Below are positions 1 through 10,763 of a DNA stretch of 64,000 nucleotides, piece after piece. The notes under the pieces were generated by a model. It was not told the origin of the DNA. It did no database searches and was given only the letters and a program-made list of their open reading frames with translations. The number at the start of each line of letters is the position of its first letter. Position 1 is the stretch's first letter. The stretch is from positions 11,718,001 through 11,782,000 of the forward strand of contig NC_057793.1 in the NCBI RefSeq assembly GCF_014905175.1, in the 5' to 3' direction. This DNA comes from Aphidius gifuensis (taxonomy: Eukaryota > Arthropoda > Insecta > Hymenoptera > Braconidae). Made by a program: the position numbers and the translations under genes.

Positions 1-1850
1 GACACAGGCCTGAGAGCCGGGTAATCAGGCTTGTCCCAGGCTTGTGCCCGTCGTCACTTCCTACATGGGGAGGTTGAAAGTTAAATAAATTTCCCGTTAT
101 TTAATTTTCGATTTTTTGGTGGTAAATAAAAGTGTATTTTTTTTAAATTTTCCTGCTAGTTTTTTTTTTAGATAATGAAGGTCAAAGTTGACAATTTCAA
201 CACATAAGAATAGGGGCAGAATACATATTTACGCTTGTCATTGAAAAAATTTTTACTACTACTATTTTTTAATTATCAGTTTGTTTTTCTTTACAATGTG
301 GATTGCATACTATTGGATCCAAACTTTGTTAGACGATGGGGTTTACTTTCAACCTTGAACATTTGAATGGAATTTTCTTTTTCAATTTTTTGAATGAATT
401 AATAATGTATGACGATATCTATTAAATAATTTTGCGTTGTCATTTTCATTATCATTCAAAACAGAATAGGAAATCTAAACCAAGGTTATCCAACAAAGAA
501 ATTATTATGTACTGACGGACTGAATTTCATTATTTTGAACGTTAACGTTTTCATTTTATTACACATATTCTATTCTTTTTATCTATCGGCCTGATAATTC
601 CTAAGCTAATATTATTGTTAATTTTTTTTCAATTTTTCGATTATGTTTAGATGCAAATAGATAAATCATTTGGAACTATAGCGTGTTCTCTCTCTTTTTC
701 CAGCTCTGTGATTGTATGAGTGTAAAGCACCCACTACCAAAGCGCCGCCTGATGCCTCTGCCGCGTAACAGGGTATTATTTATAATAAATAATAACTCGG
801 TTGTTTATCAAGATATGAAATCGAATAAACGCCTATCACGATCTCCGTGATAAGCTCTTTGATTCAAAGAAAAAATCACAATGATCGGTTCGGTAGTTGC
901 TGAGAACATTAGCAACGAAGTTTTTCATTTTCACATTTATATATATAGATTATAATATTCTGTGTTAAGTTTTTGAATTAGAATTTCATTTACATAGAAC
1001 CTTAATATTATAACTAAATCAATAAATTTAAAAATTTCTATCATAATTGTTAATGACTGAATAAACATAATAGTTCACTCGGAAGGAGAGTGAAAAAGAC
1101 AACTAATCAAAAATATATTAATGCAACGAGAGATCTTTCAATTACTATTTATTAGAATTACTAAAGGAGTTTCACTTCCCTGTGCGTACAATAACACACA
1201 TCTTTTTTATTTTTTGTGTACACTTTATTTATTAGACTAATTTTTCATACGTCGAATAATATCAAAATTAAAATAAAAGGAAATATTCATGATCTGGAAT
1301 TAGAAATCCTAAATAATATTCATGCCGATGGATTCTGAATAATTTCATCATTTTTAACTTCGATTTTTTTTTAGTATATTCAAATTGGCTCTTTCATCTG
1401 CTAAATGATTGCTCATTTGTGATTTCACTTTTTTCTTGGAATCATTGAATTTATTACTATTGTTAACTACCAAGTAACATTCAGCCTCATCTCGTTTGAC
1501 TAAGACCAACGTTACCTCTGAAAAACCAAGAAATGAAACATTATTTAAATAAATATTTAAAAAAACTGTGAATTTGAATTTTCTTTTTGGAATATGCGAA
1601 GCGTCCCACCTACGTAAAAAAAAAAAAATAATGAAGTTTTAGTGTTATTGATATTGGTCCTATTATACAGTTTTTGAACCTGAAATTTTTAAAAATAAAA
1701 TTCAATTTCAATGGCAAATAAATGTTTCCATCAATTTACTCAAGACATAACAAAAAAAATTGTTCAAATAATTGATTTTCACTAACTGTGTAATTACTGT
1801 AAGTGGGCTTTACGTCGCCTCCTATATCTCTAATTTTTTCAGCCCTCAAC
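1..1850. other. No gene seen; AT-rich intergenic DNA
   Basis: I see no coding pattern on either strand. The stretch from about 176 to 260 resembles part of the MITE at 12,076-12,645 (shared wording around GGTCAAAGTTGACAA and a following ACAC-rich run), so a decayed relative of that element may lie here. The rest is unclassified AT-rich sequence. Confidence 0.5.
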
Positions 1851-1887
1851 GTACGCTCATCGTACGGGCAACAAGCTCATCCTCAAT

Positions 1888-1914
1888 CTCACTGTACAAT
1901 AATTGTACAGTGAG
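1888..1914. repeat. 27-bp near-perfect hairpin
   Basis: Two 13-base arms (CTCACTGTACAAT and its complement) are separated by a single A. A weaker GTACAA inverted motif follows at about 1,940-1,960. It sits just before the BEL/Pao integrase remnant. A terminator, an insertion scar or chance are all possible. Confidence 0.6.
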
Positions 1915-1989
1915 CAATTTTCTTTTTTTTAACAACACCGTACAATAGTTGTACAAGGATTTTTTGCCCATTGTACGTTCGACGTAGTG

Positions 1990-2650
1990 CCAAAACTTAC
2001 CGCGCTCCACCAATCCGCCAAGGTTCATATGCATGCTAACAAAGGTGGTGCACTTGGAGGTAGTAACAGACATGAGGGCGCAGGGTTTCCTTGTAGCTCT
2101 GCGACGCTTTATAGACAGAAAAAGAAACCACGTCACACATTCTCTGACAATGGCACAAACTTTGTCGGGGCAATCAATGAACTGAAGGAATTATATAATT
2201 CACTTCAGTCAAACAAACATAAAAGTACAATCAATAACTGCGACTGGTGTGCTTCCAGAACCTATAATGTAGCATTTTAATCTCCACTAGGATGACTTAT
2301 GTAAGTCAATGGTGAAATTGTTCAAACACCACTTAAAAAGAGTTATAGGTGATTCATTATTTACGTATGAAGAATTCGGAACATTTACAATTGAGATAGA
2401 GGGTATTCCAAATTCAAGGCCAATTAACTTATTATTTTCAGATGTAAACGAAATCTCTGCTCTCATTTTTGCTCATATGATGATCGGTAGACTTATAGGT
2501 AAACTTCCAGAGCCAAAAAGAAATAGATCTCCGGTCTACACCAACGAATCGTTTGACCATCTTGCAACATATTACAAAGGTCAGACAAGACTTTTGGCAT
2601 CGATGGTGATTATAGTATCTTGTGACGAGTCTCGCTTGCCTACCTTAAAT
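1990..2650 (+). pseudogene. BEL/Pao retrotransposon integrase, C-terminal part, broken
   Basis: The first piece (about 1,987-2,280) contains TFSDNGTNFVGAINELKEL, the typical catalytic-Asp block of BEL/Pao integrases. The second piece (2,309-2,653, another frame) has FKHHLKRVIGDSLFTYEEF followed by NSRPI, a SDVNEISAL segment and HMMIGR, the usual end of BEL/Pao pol. The two pieces are in different frames and the segment between them, which should carry the WEA-type block, is degraded. There is no reverse transcriptase or gag upstream, so this is a 5'-truncated element. It is followed by a polypurine tract and a putative 3' LTR. Confidence 0.85.
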
Positions 2651-2918
2651 TAAAATTATATTTATTTTTCTTTGTTCTTTTTCTTTATTTGTTATTATTG
2701 TTATTATTGTACGGTTGACCAGTGACGCTTTTATTATTTTTATTTTTGTGAGTAAAGAGGGGAAAAACCGGTTTGTACACCTAATAAAATCCCCTCTAGT
2801 ACTACCATTCCCACCGTGTGCCCTACTATGCTTTTGACTGGTCAATTTGGGTAACTCAATTGAGATTGGTCCATATCAGTCATAGTGGGAATAAAATTGG
2901 AAAGGGTAGAATCACGGC

Positions 2919-2926
2919 TATTTAAG
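2919..2926 (+). promoter_or_regulatory. TATA-like box of the putative LTR
   Basis: TATTTAAG lies about 30 bases before an ACACAACACACAC stretch that would be the transcription start region. Its position inside the proposed LTR, ahead of the hairpin series and AATAAA, is what supports it. Confidence 0.4.
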
Positions 2927-2981
2927 CTGTGGCACAGCACACACAACACACACTCCCTTGCCTACAGCCGCAGAGGGTCCA

Positions 2982-3138
2982 GGTTCTCTGGCGAGTCATC
3001 CCAGAACCTCGGACAATCCCTCCCTTGACGCCCTTGGAATTGGAGTCATCCATTCCATAGCCTTAGGAAGTGGAGCCATCCCTTCCACCAAGGTCTAGGA
3101 GTAGGAGTCATCCATCCTAAGATTCCCCCTTACCTTGG
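2982..3138 (+). other. Series of four hairpins with one shared loop
   Basis: Four successive short hairpins present almost the same loop, (G)GAGTCATCC, but have different self-complementary stems: GGTTCT/AGAACC (2,982-3,008), TGGAAT/ATTCCA (3,035-3,057), GGAAG/CTTCC (3,066-3,086, loop GGAGCCATCC) and TAGGA/TCCTA (3,096-3,119). A 7-bp outer stem, CCAAGGT (3,088-3,094) with ACCTTGG (3,132-3,138), encloses the last one. Different stems with a constant loop suggest an RNA structure. It would lie near the 5' end of the element's RNA if the LTR call is right. Confidence 0.6.
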
Positions 3139-3423
3139 CCATAGTTAGTATTGTGTGGTTCTTTTGTTCCCCTTTTTTGAGTAAGCGTATTTGGTCAATC
3201 ATTTATTGTGTTGTATTTGGATATTAGATAGGTTTTCGTATTTAATTATTAAATAAACTTGGTTAATTTTGAGTACATTAATTATCGTTTTGTTGAGTGA
3301 TTTATTTTCCCATTGTTTTATCATTTCAAATGACGTAATTTTGATATTCTTTACCCGTCTCTCTCTCCACGAACCAGCATACTGAGCGACCCAGGAAAAC
3401 CCCTCAACTTAGTTTTAGGACTA

Positions 3424-4862
3424 TTTCAGGTCCGGATCAACATCTTTGGATTATAGTGCGATATTTGGATTATTTGGATTATTGTGCGATATTTGGATTA
3501 TTGTGTGCTATTTGGTTATTTGGTTAGTTTTAAGGTCGTTTTGTTGCTTTAGCGGCGTAGAATAAAGCAACTGGCATATTTTAATTGTCGTTTTTGGTGG
3601 TTTTAGCGGCATAGAATAAAATCTCTGTAGTTTTAATGACTTTTCTGGTTTGTTTTAGCGTCGTTCATTTACTGTCCTCCCTTTGTCTGAAAAATTAGTT
3701 GATCCGAGCCTGTAGGTAAGGTCTGAGAATTGAGTGAGAAGGTAACATGTCACGTTACAATCTACACGAATTACAGTAACGATATAAATAGGTCAAGGTC
3801 GATCCAAATTTAGAGATAAATACTCTTGTTCTTATCAATCACAAAAATGTCTCATGTCTACAGTGGCCGATGGGTCGGGTGATTGCAGATTATCCAAGAG
3901 ATGACGGCGTAGTTTCAGCACAACTCCTCTGTTCCATAAGATAAATCGACGCTACTAGACTTATATGACACTACTTAAATTTATCGAAAAAATATAAATT
4001 ATTCTATTTATTTTCCAGACTAAATCAACTAACTTTTGTAACACTTGAATTCAACAAAAGAAATTGATACAATGAATATTTAGACATAGTTAATGACCGT
4101 TCGTACCACTTGAATTTATCAATAAAAAGTAGGAAAAGCTAAGTTGAACTTTTTAACAGATTGATTTAGCTGTATTATACTTAAATTATTAAAAGAAATT
4201 GATGAATCTATCTTAAATTCGACCAAACTAACTAGCTCCTATACCATTTAATTTAAAAAAATTCAAATTATTAACCAATTTATTTAACACTCAAACTAAA
4301 TCAACGAGCTGTGGTAGTACCTGAATTAAAAGAAAAAATTTTTCATAATTTGTTTGAAAAATTCTTTGATCAATAAAATATGCTTGATTTTTTTTCATAA
4401 CTAAATAATTAGTAATTCCACAAAGAAGAATCTGGAAAATAGAGTCTGCATGACAAGTATTGGTCAATGTTATTTTTTTCCCTTTTTTTTTGTTTTATTT
4501 TTAAATTCTCTCAAGAATCATTTTCATCACAATCAATCATGTCAGCGTTTGATGATGTCTCATTCATTGAACTAGCAAATAAATTATTGACATTATTCTT
4601 TTCTTCATCCAGCATGTGAGTTAAAACAATAGTTGTTCGGCCCTTAAAAAATTGCAATGCTTTTCTAAATCTTCATCAACTCTTATTTTCGATGCCAATC
4701 GATCTTCGTAAACACATTTTTTCTTATTATTGAACTCACTTTCAACACATGCTGATGATCCTGGATTAATAATATGGTAATGAATTTTTCTATTGGCAGT
4801 GTTGGACCACACCGTGTATAATGATATCTTCGAATGTATATATTCGGAAAGAGAATATAATG
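3424..4862. other. No recognisable gene; short degenerate repeats
   Basis: Around 3,440-3,530 the phrase GATATTTGGATTATTGTGC recurs, and at 3,550-3,660 a TTTTAGCGGCRTAGAATAAA motif occurs two to three times. This may be the leader of a BEL element beyond the LTR. From 3,670 to 4,860 I see nothing. A short minus-strand open stretch at 4,621-4,770 (acidic and lysine-rich) matches nothing I recognise. Confidence 0.4.
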
Positions 4863-5030
4863 AAAAAAACCAGAAACTTAAAAAAAATAACGAAGTTCCC
4901 CCGCCGGGAATTGAACCCGGGTCTTTTGCTTTCCGGGCAAACGCCTTGACCACTAGACCACAGGGCTTCTTATTTTTTCTAAGTTTCATCAAGTTAACTC
5001 CGACGTCCTTCTATGCGTCAATTCATTTTT
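4863..5030 (-). mobile_element. tRNA-containing dispersed repeat, copy 1
   Basis: About 168 bp match, in opposite orientation, the sequence at 29,551-29,722. The match covers a head of about 55-65 bp (TAGAAGGACGTCGGAGTTAA...), a tRNA-like core and a tail of about 30 bp ending in a T run. The core is bracketed by an inverted repeat: GAAACTTAGAAAAAATAA on one side and its near complement on the other. Conservation beyond the tRNA body on both sides points to a mobile SINE-like or hairpin unit, not a lone tRNA gene. Confidence 0.65.
4897..4966 (-). tRNA. tRNA-like sequence, GGA anticodon (Ser-like), probably a SINE head or pseudogene
   Basis: The A-box TGGTCTAGTGG, the B-box GGTTCAATTCC, a perfect 5-bp anticodon stem TTTGC/GCAAA with 7-base loop CCGGAAA, and a 5-bp T stem CCGGG/CCCGG are visible. 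The loop gives anticodon GGA. The acceptor stem is poor: only about four of seven pairs form with GCCCTGT. There is no long variable arm as a normal tRNA-Ser would have. It therefore has a good Pol III promoter but looks unlikely to be a working tRNA. Confidence 0.45.
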
Positions 5031-5164
5031 TATTATTTATTTATTTCATTCTTGACCAGTCTTATCCACTCCCATTTTTCCATTTCTTAAAAAACATTTA
5101 AATAAATATTCGATGCCTATCTATACAGTTGAATTGTGTGTAGTTTGTTTGGAAGGTTTATTAA

Positions 5165-6040
5165 CAGTTAGCCGACTAGTAATGGGCCGACAAAAAAACA
5201 ATAATTGTAGCTGATTGTACTTGGATTGTAGATGATTTTAATATATTTAGTTTTGTTTGTCAACCCCTTCATTAATTTTAATTAATTAATGAATATTCGG
5301 AATTGCCAGATAGCCGACAATTTATAATTTTCAAATGGCTGATATTTTTATAGTAATAAGATGCTTAATCGATAGCAAATCGTTTGTACATCATTATTCT
5401 TCGTTTGTCATTATTCAATAATTTTTATTTTTTTAAATATTAATTAAAAACTACTGTACTATTCATCCCCCTGTTAATTAGAACTTGCGCATGCGCGAGT
5501 AGACTGATAAAAAATGACGACCAAATGTCATGGTGGTGTTGGGCAATGTTGAGGATTAATAAAATGTGTACAATGATAAACAATAACATTTTTTAAATAA
5601 TCAACAACTAAGTAAATATCAAATTACTATCTTATCAATTCATTATAGTATTTAATAAAAAAAAAAAAAATCAAACTTCAATATCTGTTATTTTTTATCA
5701 CTGTAACCACGCATGCGCAAGTACTAATTAACAGGGGGATGAATAGTACAATGGTTTTTAATTAATATTTAAAAAAATAAAAATTATTTAACTATGACAA
5801 ACAAAAAATATTGATGTACAGATGATTTTCTATTGATTAAGCATCTTATTACTATAAAAATATCAGCCATTTGAAAATTATGAATTGTCGGCTATCTGGC
5901 AACTTCAAATATTCATTAATTAATTAAAATTAATGAGGGGGTTGACAAAAAAAACTAAATATATTACGATCATCTACAATCCAAGTACAATCAGCTACAA
6001 TCATTGTTTTTTGGTTGGCCCATTATTTGTGGGCTAACTG
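5165..6040. mobile_element. Palindromic non-autonomous DNA transposon, TTAA-flanked
   Basis: Two arms of about 350 bp are inverted copies of one another, from CAGTTAGCC at the left to GGGCTAACTG at the right. Both ends are bordered by TTAA (5,161-5,164 and 6,041-6,044), as for piggyBac-type or other TTAA-targeting elements. The symmetry continues a few bases outward (GTTTATTAA/TTAATAAAC), so the true end may lie a little outside. The middle has inverted GCATGCGC motifs and no coding potential. Confidence 0.75.
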
Positions 6041-6093
6041 TTAATAAACTAATTTTTAATGAATCTGCGGTAATATCCACTAAGCCCTAAGAA

Positions 6094-6964
6094 TTAACGA
6101 ACATTCTTTTGATTTTTGAGCTTAGGGAAATTTTTAACCGCTTCGATTTTTTTTGGATCGGGTTTGACCCCGTTTTCACCAATCACGTGGCCTAAATAAT
6201 GTACTTCCGGTTTTAAGAACTCGCACTTGTCTGGTTGCAAGCGCAGGTTAGCTTTACGAAGTCTTTCCATCATTTCAGTGATTTTTTCGTCATGTTCTTC
6301 AAGAGTTTTTGCGAAAATAACTATATCGTCTAGGTAGATGAACATAGAGATTCCTTGCATACCGACGAAGACTAAATTCATTAATCGCTGGAATGTCGCA
6401 GGTGAACTAGTCAGGCCAAAGGGCATGCGCGTGAACTCCCAGTGACAACGTGGAGTTGAAAAAGCAGTCTTGTGCGCATCTTTGGGATCCATTTCTATTT
6501 GATGGTATCCAGATGCTAAGTCAAATACAGAGGAATACTTTGATCCCCCCAACTGGTCTAATATATCCGTAATGTTGGGCAGCGGAAACGCATCCGAAAT
6601 AGTTTTTTCATTTAATGGTCTGTAATCAGTTACCATTCTGTGTCTAATATTGCCTTTAAAATCAGGATTTTTAAGGACAATAAGGGCTTTCTGAAGGTTT
6701 AATTATGCCCTTCAAAACTCCCTCTCGTACCTGCCTTTCGACTTCTTCCCGCAAATTATGAGGAGGTCTATAAATTTTATTATTTATGGGGAGTTCGTCT
6801 GTCGTGGGGATACGATGACGAATCAAATGTGTTGAACTCAATGGTTCATCAGGTAATTGAAACCTGTCAAAATATTTCTTTATTATGTTACATACATGGT
6901 CCAACTCTTCCGCATTTAAGTGTTCGAGTCTCAATAATTCTTTAACTTTATCGTAACATGTCAT
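6094..6964 (-). pseudogene. Gypsy reverse transcriptase, truncated and frameshifted
   Basis: The upstream part (6,964-6,671) carries the RT N-terminal segment with HRIPTTDELPI and YRPPHNLREEVERQV. The downstream part (6,636-6,094, a different frame) contains MVTDYRPLNEKT, DLASGYHQIEM, MPFGLTSSPATFQ and the catalytic YLDDIVIF, then LGHVIGENGVKPDP. The join near 6,640-6,690 has lost a few residues and changes frame. The sequence ends at KNFPKLKNQKNVR where family members continue into the thumb and RNase H, so the rest of pol is missing. Confidence 0.92.
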
Positions 6965-7194
6965 AATTTTTACTTCATTTATTGTATATATTTTATTGGT
7001 TGAATTTATTTCCGCATATCCGGAAAAATTGGACTCTGTGTTATTTGGAAAAGTTAATTTGTTTTTTTTTTCAATTTAACATCAGAATTTCTTCGCCGAT
7101 TTTCTTTTTTCTTTTTGATACTATTAAACGCTTCATTATTATATGGATTAAAAAATTTATTTTCATTTTTATTTTCATTTAAAGAGATTTTATT

Positions 7195-7705
7195 TAATTC
7201 AACATCATTTATTTTTACTAGTTCTTTATTTGAAACCCTACTCAAAGGAATTTTATTTAAATCAATAACATTTGTTTTTAATAATTTTTTCATTTGAAAC
7301 CCTACTCAAAGGAATTTCATTTAAATCAATATCATTTGTTTTTAATAATTTTTCATTTGAAACCCTACTCAAAGGAATTTCATTTAAATCAGTATCATTT
7401 ATTTTTAATTTTTCATTCGAAACCCTACTCAAAGGAATTTCATTTAATTTTAATAATTTTTCGTTCAAAACCCTACTCAAAGGAATTTTATTTAAATCAA
7501 TATCATCTAATTTTAATAATTTTTCATTTGAAACCCTACTTAAAGGAATTTCATTTAAATCCATACCTTTTATTTTTAATTTTTCATTTGAAACCCTACT
7601 CAAAGGAATTTCATTTAATTTTAATAATTTTTCATTTGAAAACCTACTCAAAGGAATTTCATTTAAATCAGTATCATTTAATTTTAATAATTTTTCATTT
7701 AAAAT
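7195..7705 (-). repeat. Coding minisatellite between protease and RT (LNEIPLSRVSNEK repeats)
   Basis: Eight or more head-to-tail units of about 48-66 bp share the core GAAACCCTACTCAAAGGAATT. On the minus strand they encode repeats like DLNEIPLSRVSNEKLLK with length variation in the KLND linker. The block continues the frame that follows protease (7,942 downward) and changes frame near 7,290 at a T run. It lies between protease and RT, a position that normally holds a short linker. Unit-length changes are multiples of three, so the array was coding while it grew. Confidence 0.85.
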
Positions 7706-7874
7706 CAATTTGGCACTCTCCAGAGAATTTCCGGTTCCGGATTCCATCGTTTTCTCGAGCGTGTCGTTTACAGTTTTGAAATCGACCATATTTATTTTTG
7801 GTCCTATAATAAACCCTTCTATTTTTGGTTTTTCAAAAACAATAGATTTTTCTTTAATTTCCAGTATATGTTTA

Positions 7875-8324
7875 TCAAAGTTTATAATTGCGCCTGAAAA
7901 ATTCCGAACCCAAAATACCTGCGCAATTAATAGGCACTTCATCAGGGATGAGTAGGCAGATTATTTCGTTGCCCAAAATATTTATTTTGGCTTTTCCCAA
8001 TGTATTTATAAGGCCCTCCGATATGCCTTGCAAGGTTTCTATTTCACCTTCGTTTATCTCAAGGCCTGATGCCTGAGATTTTTTTAATAGATTCAGGGTT
8101 GCTCCCGAATCTAACATCATTTTAACCGTTTCATTACCGTTATTTAGCTTGATTTCTATATAGGGAATAGTGTTAAAATTTGTTGCATTTATGGTGATAA
8201 CTGGTTTATTTATTTTAATTGACTCTACCTTTTTATTTATTTTTAGCATTTCATTGTTTAAATCATTATCTATTTCTTCAATAATTACGCAATCATTATC
8301 AGATATAAATCCAGTTGACTCCAT
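7875..8324 (-). pseudogene. Gypsy aspartic protease (copy 1)
   Basis: The frame starting at 8,324 contains MMLDSGATLNLLKK, the catalytic DSG(A/T) motif of a retropepsin, about 90 residues in. GILGSEFF follows near the end, the usual ILG flap-side block. The frame shifts at about 7,890-7,900, after which homologous sequence resumes in the next frame (AIINFDKHILEIKEKSIVFE) and runs into the repeat block. The active site is intact, unlike copy 2. It would process Gag-Pol. Confidence 0.85.
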
Positions 8325-8384
8325 AGCCGCAATATTTTATACTATTAATTTCATTAATTATTAGTTTACGCCGTCCCTCCTCGC

Positions 8385-9263
8385 TTAGAGGGACGGTTGC
8401 AAATTTCCCTGCACTCTTTGTTGGAATTTTTTCTTAACACAATTCATTTCTATATGATCATCGCCTTTGCAAAAATCGCAACCTCGAATTGAACCGTCTT
8501 TTCTATTATCTGCATATTTATTACCAACCATGTTACCATTATTATTACCCATATTATTACCATTATTATAACCATTCATATAATTATTGTTGTTGCCATT
8601 TTTATTACCATTATAATAGCTACTATTATTACCATTATTGTAACCATTATTATAACCATTGTAGTTTGGGCGACGTCGCTGATTGCAGTCTTTTGCTTTG
8701 TGACCAATTATATTGCATAATTGGCAGGTTGGGCGTTGGTTCCACATTGGTGTTGGCTTTTCATTGAATCTTACTTGCGGACGCTGTTGATTTTCTCGTT
8801 GCATTCCGCAGTTTCTTGCAGCATGTCCCCTTATTCCGCATAATTAGCATGTTGGTGAAGCATAGTTTTGTTGTGGTCTGACATTATTTCCAATTTTGTA
8901 GCACGTTTTTGCGTCATGACCTTTAATGTCACAAATCTGACATATTTTGTCATTTTCTGGTTTCGATACGATTGTTGGGCAGTTTTTTGCTATGTATTCC
9001 GTACTGTCACACAATTTTCATTTTTGTTGGTTCTTATTTTTCCAACAATCTTGGTTTTTACCATGACATTTTGTGCACTGCTTCAACGTGATAAACTCTT
9101 GAGTACTTTCACTGGCAAAATGTCCCTTTTGTCTATATTTGAAGCATACCTTCATTTCTTTAAACGTCGTGGGCTTTTCATTCCCTGACATTTGAAATTT
9201 AGCTAATTTCCATTGCGGTGCTACGTGGTCTTTTTCTTGACATAATTGGTAAAAATTAGTTAA
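8385..9263 (-). pseudogene. Gypsy nucleocapsid region with several CCHC knuckles (copy 1)
   Basis: The last 139 residues (8,804-8,385) contain CQLCNIIGHKAKDC and CDFCKGDDHIEMNC, separated by an Asn/Gly/Tyr-rich stretch. Upstream, in frames broken by stops, further zinc-knuckle remnants can be read at about 8,800-9,200 (for example CQICDIKGHDAKTC and CGIRGHAARNC). Five or more knuckles in one Gag are more than usual. The linker is a tandem repeat of about 24 bp (YNGNNNG-like), much expanded in copy 2. Confidence 0.8.
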
Positions 9264-10756
9264 TCAGTTTTTCTTAGTTTCATCTCTGCCTAACGTTGCT
9301 CTTCTGGCCAATTCTTCTTTTTTCTCTGCTGCTTGTTGTATGATATTTTCATAATTTTCAGACCAGGTTATGTAATCACCAAGTTCAGGTTTGATTTCCG
9401 ACCTTAGTACGTCTTTTGCTAATTCTTTCATTTCGTCTTTGATTCGTTTTGGTCTTTCATTTTCTGCGGGTGTATGCATTTCTTCGATAAAATTTGTGCA
9501 TTCTCGAATTCTTTTGACGAAGTTTCTCACGAGTTTATATTTTTTTGAATGAGTTTGAAAGCTTCACCGATTAACACTTTTTCGTTTTTGGTTTTGCTTA
9601 TCAATTCCCTGAGTGACTTCATCAAGTCATCAATGCTTTCGAATTTCTTTTTGGTCATGTCATCACGTACCTCTCTACTTACTTTGGTACGTACTATCAT
9701 TTCAACCAAATTTTTTTCTAGGTCTTTACCCACATAGTCTCGACTTTCCTCACATTCTATTCTGAATCTTGTGAGTTCTTGAGACTGACCTGTGTAATTG
9801 GAAATACTTTTACATAATTTGTTCATAAGAGTCATGAGATGTGTTGTTTCTTGGATATCTGCTAATCTTTTTGCTGTTGCGTCCGCCATTGCGTTATTTA
9901 TTGGAGTTCTTTGTTCAGATTCGATATTGAGATTATCTGTATTTTTATTATCGTTGGTCTTATTTCCCTTATTTGAATTATTAACTGCAACTGGACTTGT
10001 ATTTAATTCTTTTTCTCCATTCTTTGTATTTTCAAGATCAATTCCAGCTATTAGTATTTGTGATTGTACAATTTGTTGAGCAAACTCGTCTTCCCAATAT
10101 TGTTCTTCCAATTCTTCTATCAATATTTCTTGTTCTTGTTCAATTGATGCGTCGCTCTTGCTGTCGCTGGTGCTGCTGCTGTCCGGCAACCTGGTGTTTC
10201 TTGCAATATAATTACTGGGGCTGTTGTTATAATTATCGTCGTTGTTGGTTATAATGGAGTCGTTATGATGATGTATATGTATTGTGGGTGAATTAATATG
10301 AACTTTTATTGGGCCATTAAATGTAAATTTGTTTGATTCTGGTTCGTGCGTTTCAGTTACGTTTTCTAACGGCGATGGTATTTTTTCTAGAATTTCTTTG
10401 TCTATTTGATTTTTGATTTCTTGGCTTTGTTTACTGCTAAAAAATGATTTAGCTAATGAACCAAAACTTTGCCAACTTGAATTGGTCTTAACGTTCTCGC
10501 CAAACACTCCAATTTCTTGACTTTTTTCAAATTTTTCTTTTGCGAGACGGTCCACTTCGAGTTTTTGGCTCTAAAAATCGTTTAAATCTTGGTTTTTGCG
10601 TTCCAACTCAGATTTTTCTGATTCTACACGCTCTAATTCAATTTTCTGTTTAAATTCGGAAATTTTTTTGTTTTCCCTTTCTTCTACAAGCTCGAATCTT
10701 AATTTTTCTGATTCTTCTTGAAATAATCTTGTCTTGAAATTCGGATTATATGGATT
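9264..10756 (-). pseudogene. Gypsy Gag, middle part (copy 1)
   Basis: Two long open stretches, 10,555-9,527 (342 residues) and 9,530-9,264 (88 residues), correspond closely to the single Gag frame of copy 2 (for example VRTKVSREVR in copy 1 and the shared RNFVKRIRECTNF). A Glu/Lys-rich coiled-coil-like segment precedes them with an in-frame stop near 10,570. The break near 9,530 is a frameshift with extra sequence (about 200 bp) not present in copy 2. It is a structural protein remnant, identified by its position before the CCHC region and by the paralogue. Confidence 0.75.
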
Positions 10757-10763
10757 TAATGGT

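Larger units (their letters stand above)
2774..3379 (+). mobile_element. Putative BEL/Pao 3' LTR
   Basis: A polypurine run (about 2,753-2,766, AAAGAGGGGAAAAA) lies 100 bases past the end of pol and is soon followed by TGTACACC, a plausible LTR start. Inside are a TATA-like box (2,919-2,926), a structured segment (2,982-3,138) and an AATAAA near 3,251, in the promoter, R, polyA order expected of an LTR. The right edge is set at the CA before TACTGAGCGACCC; this is a guess because no second LTR is in the window for comparison. A 606-bp length would be normal for the group. Confidence 0.45.

Noticed and set aside
7272..7955. Plus-strand frames with FETLLKGISFKS repeats
   Set aside because: They are the antisense of the LNEIPLSRVSNEK coding array, which continues the protease frame on the minus strand.
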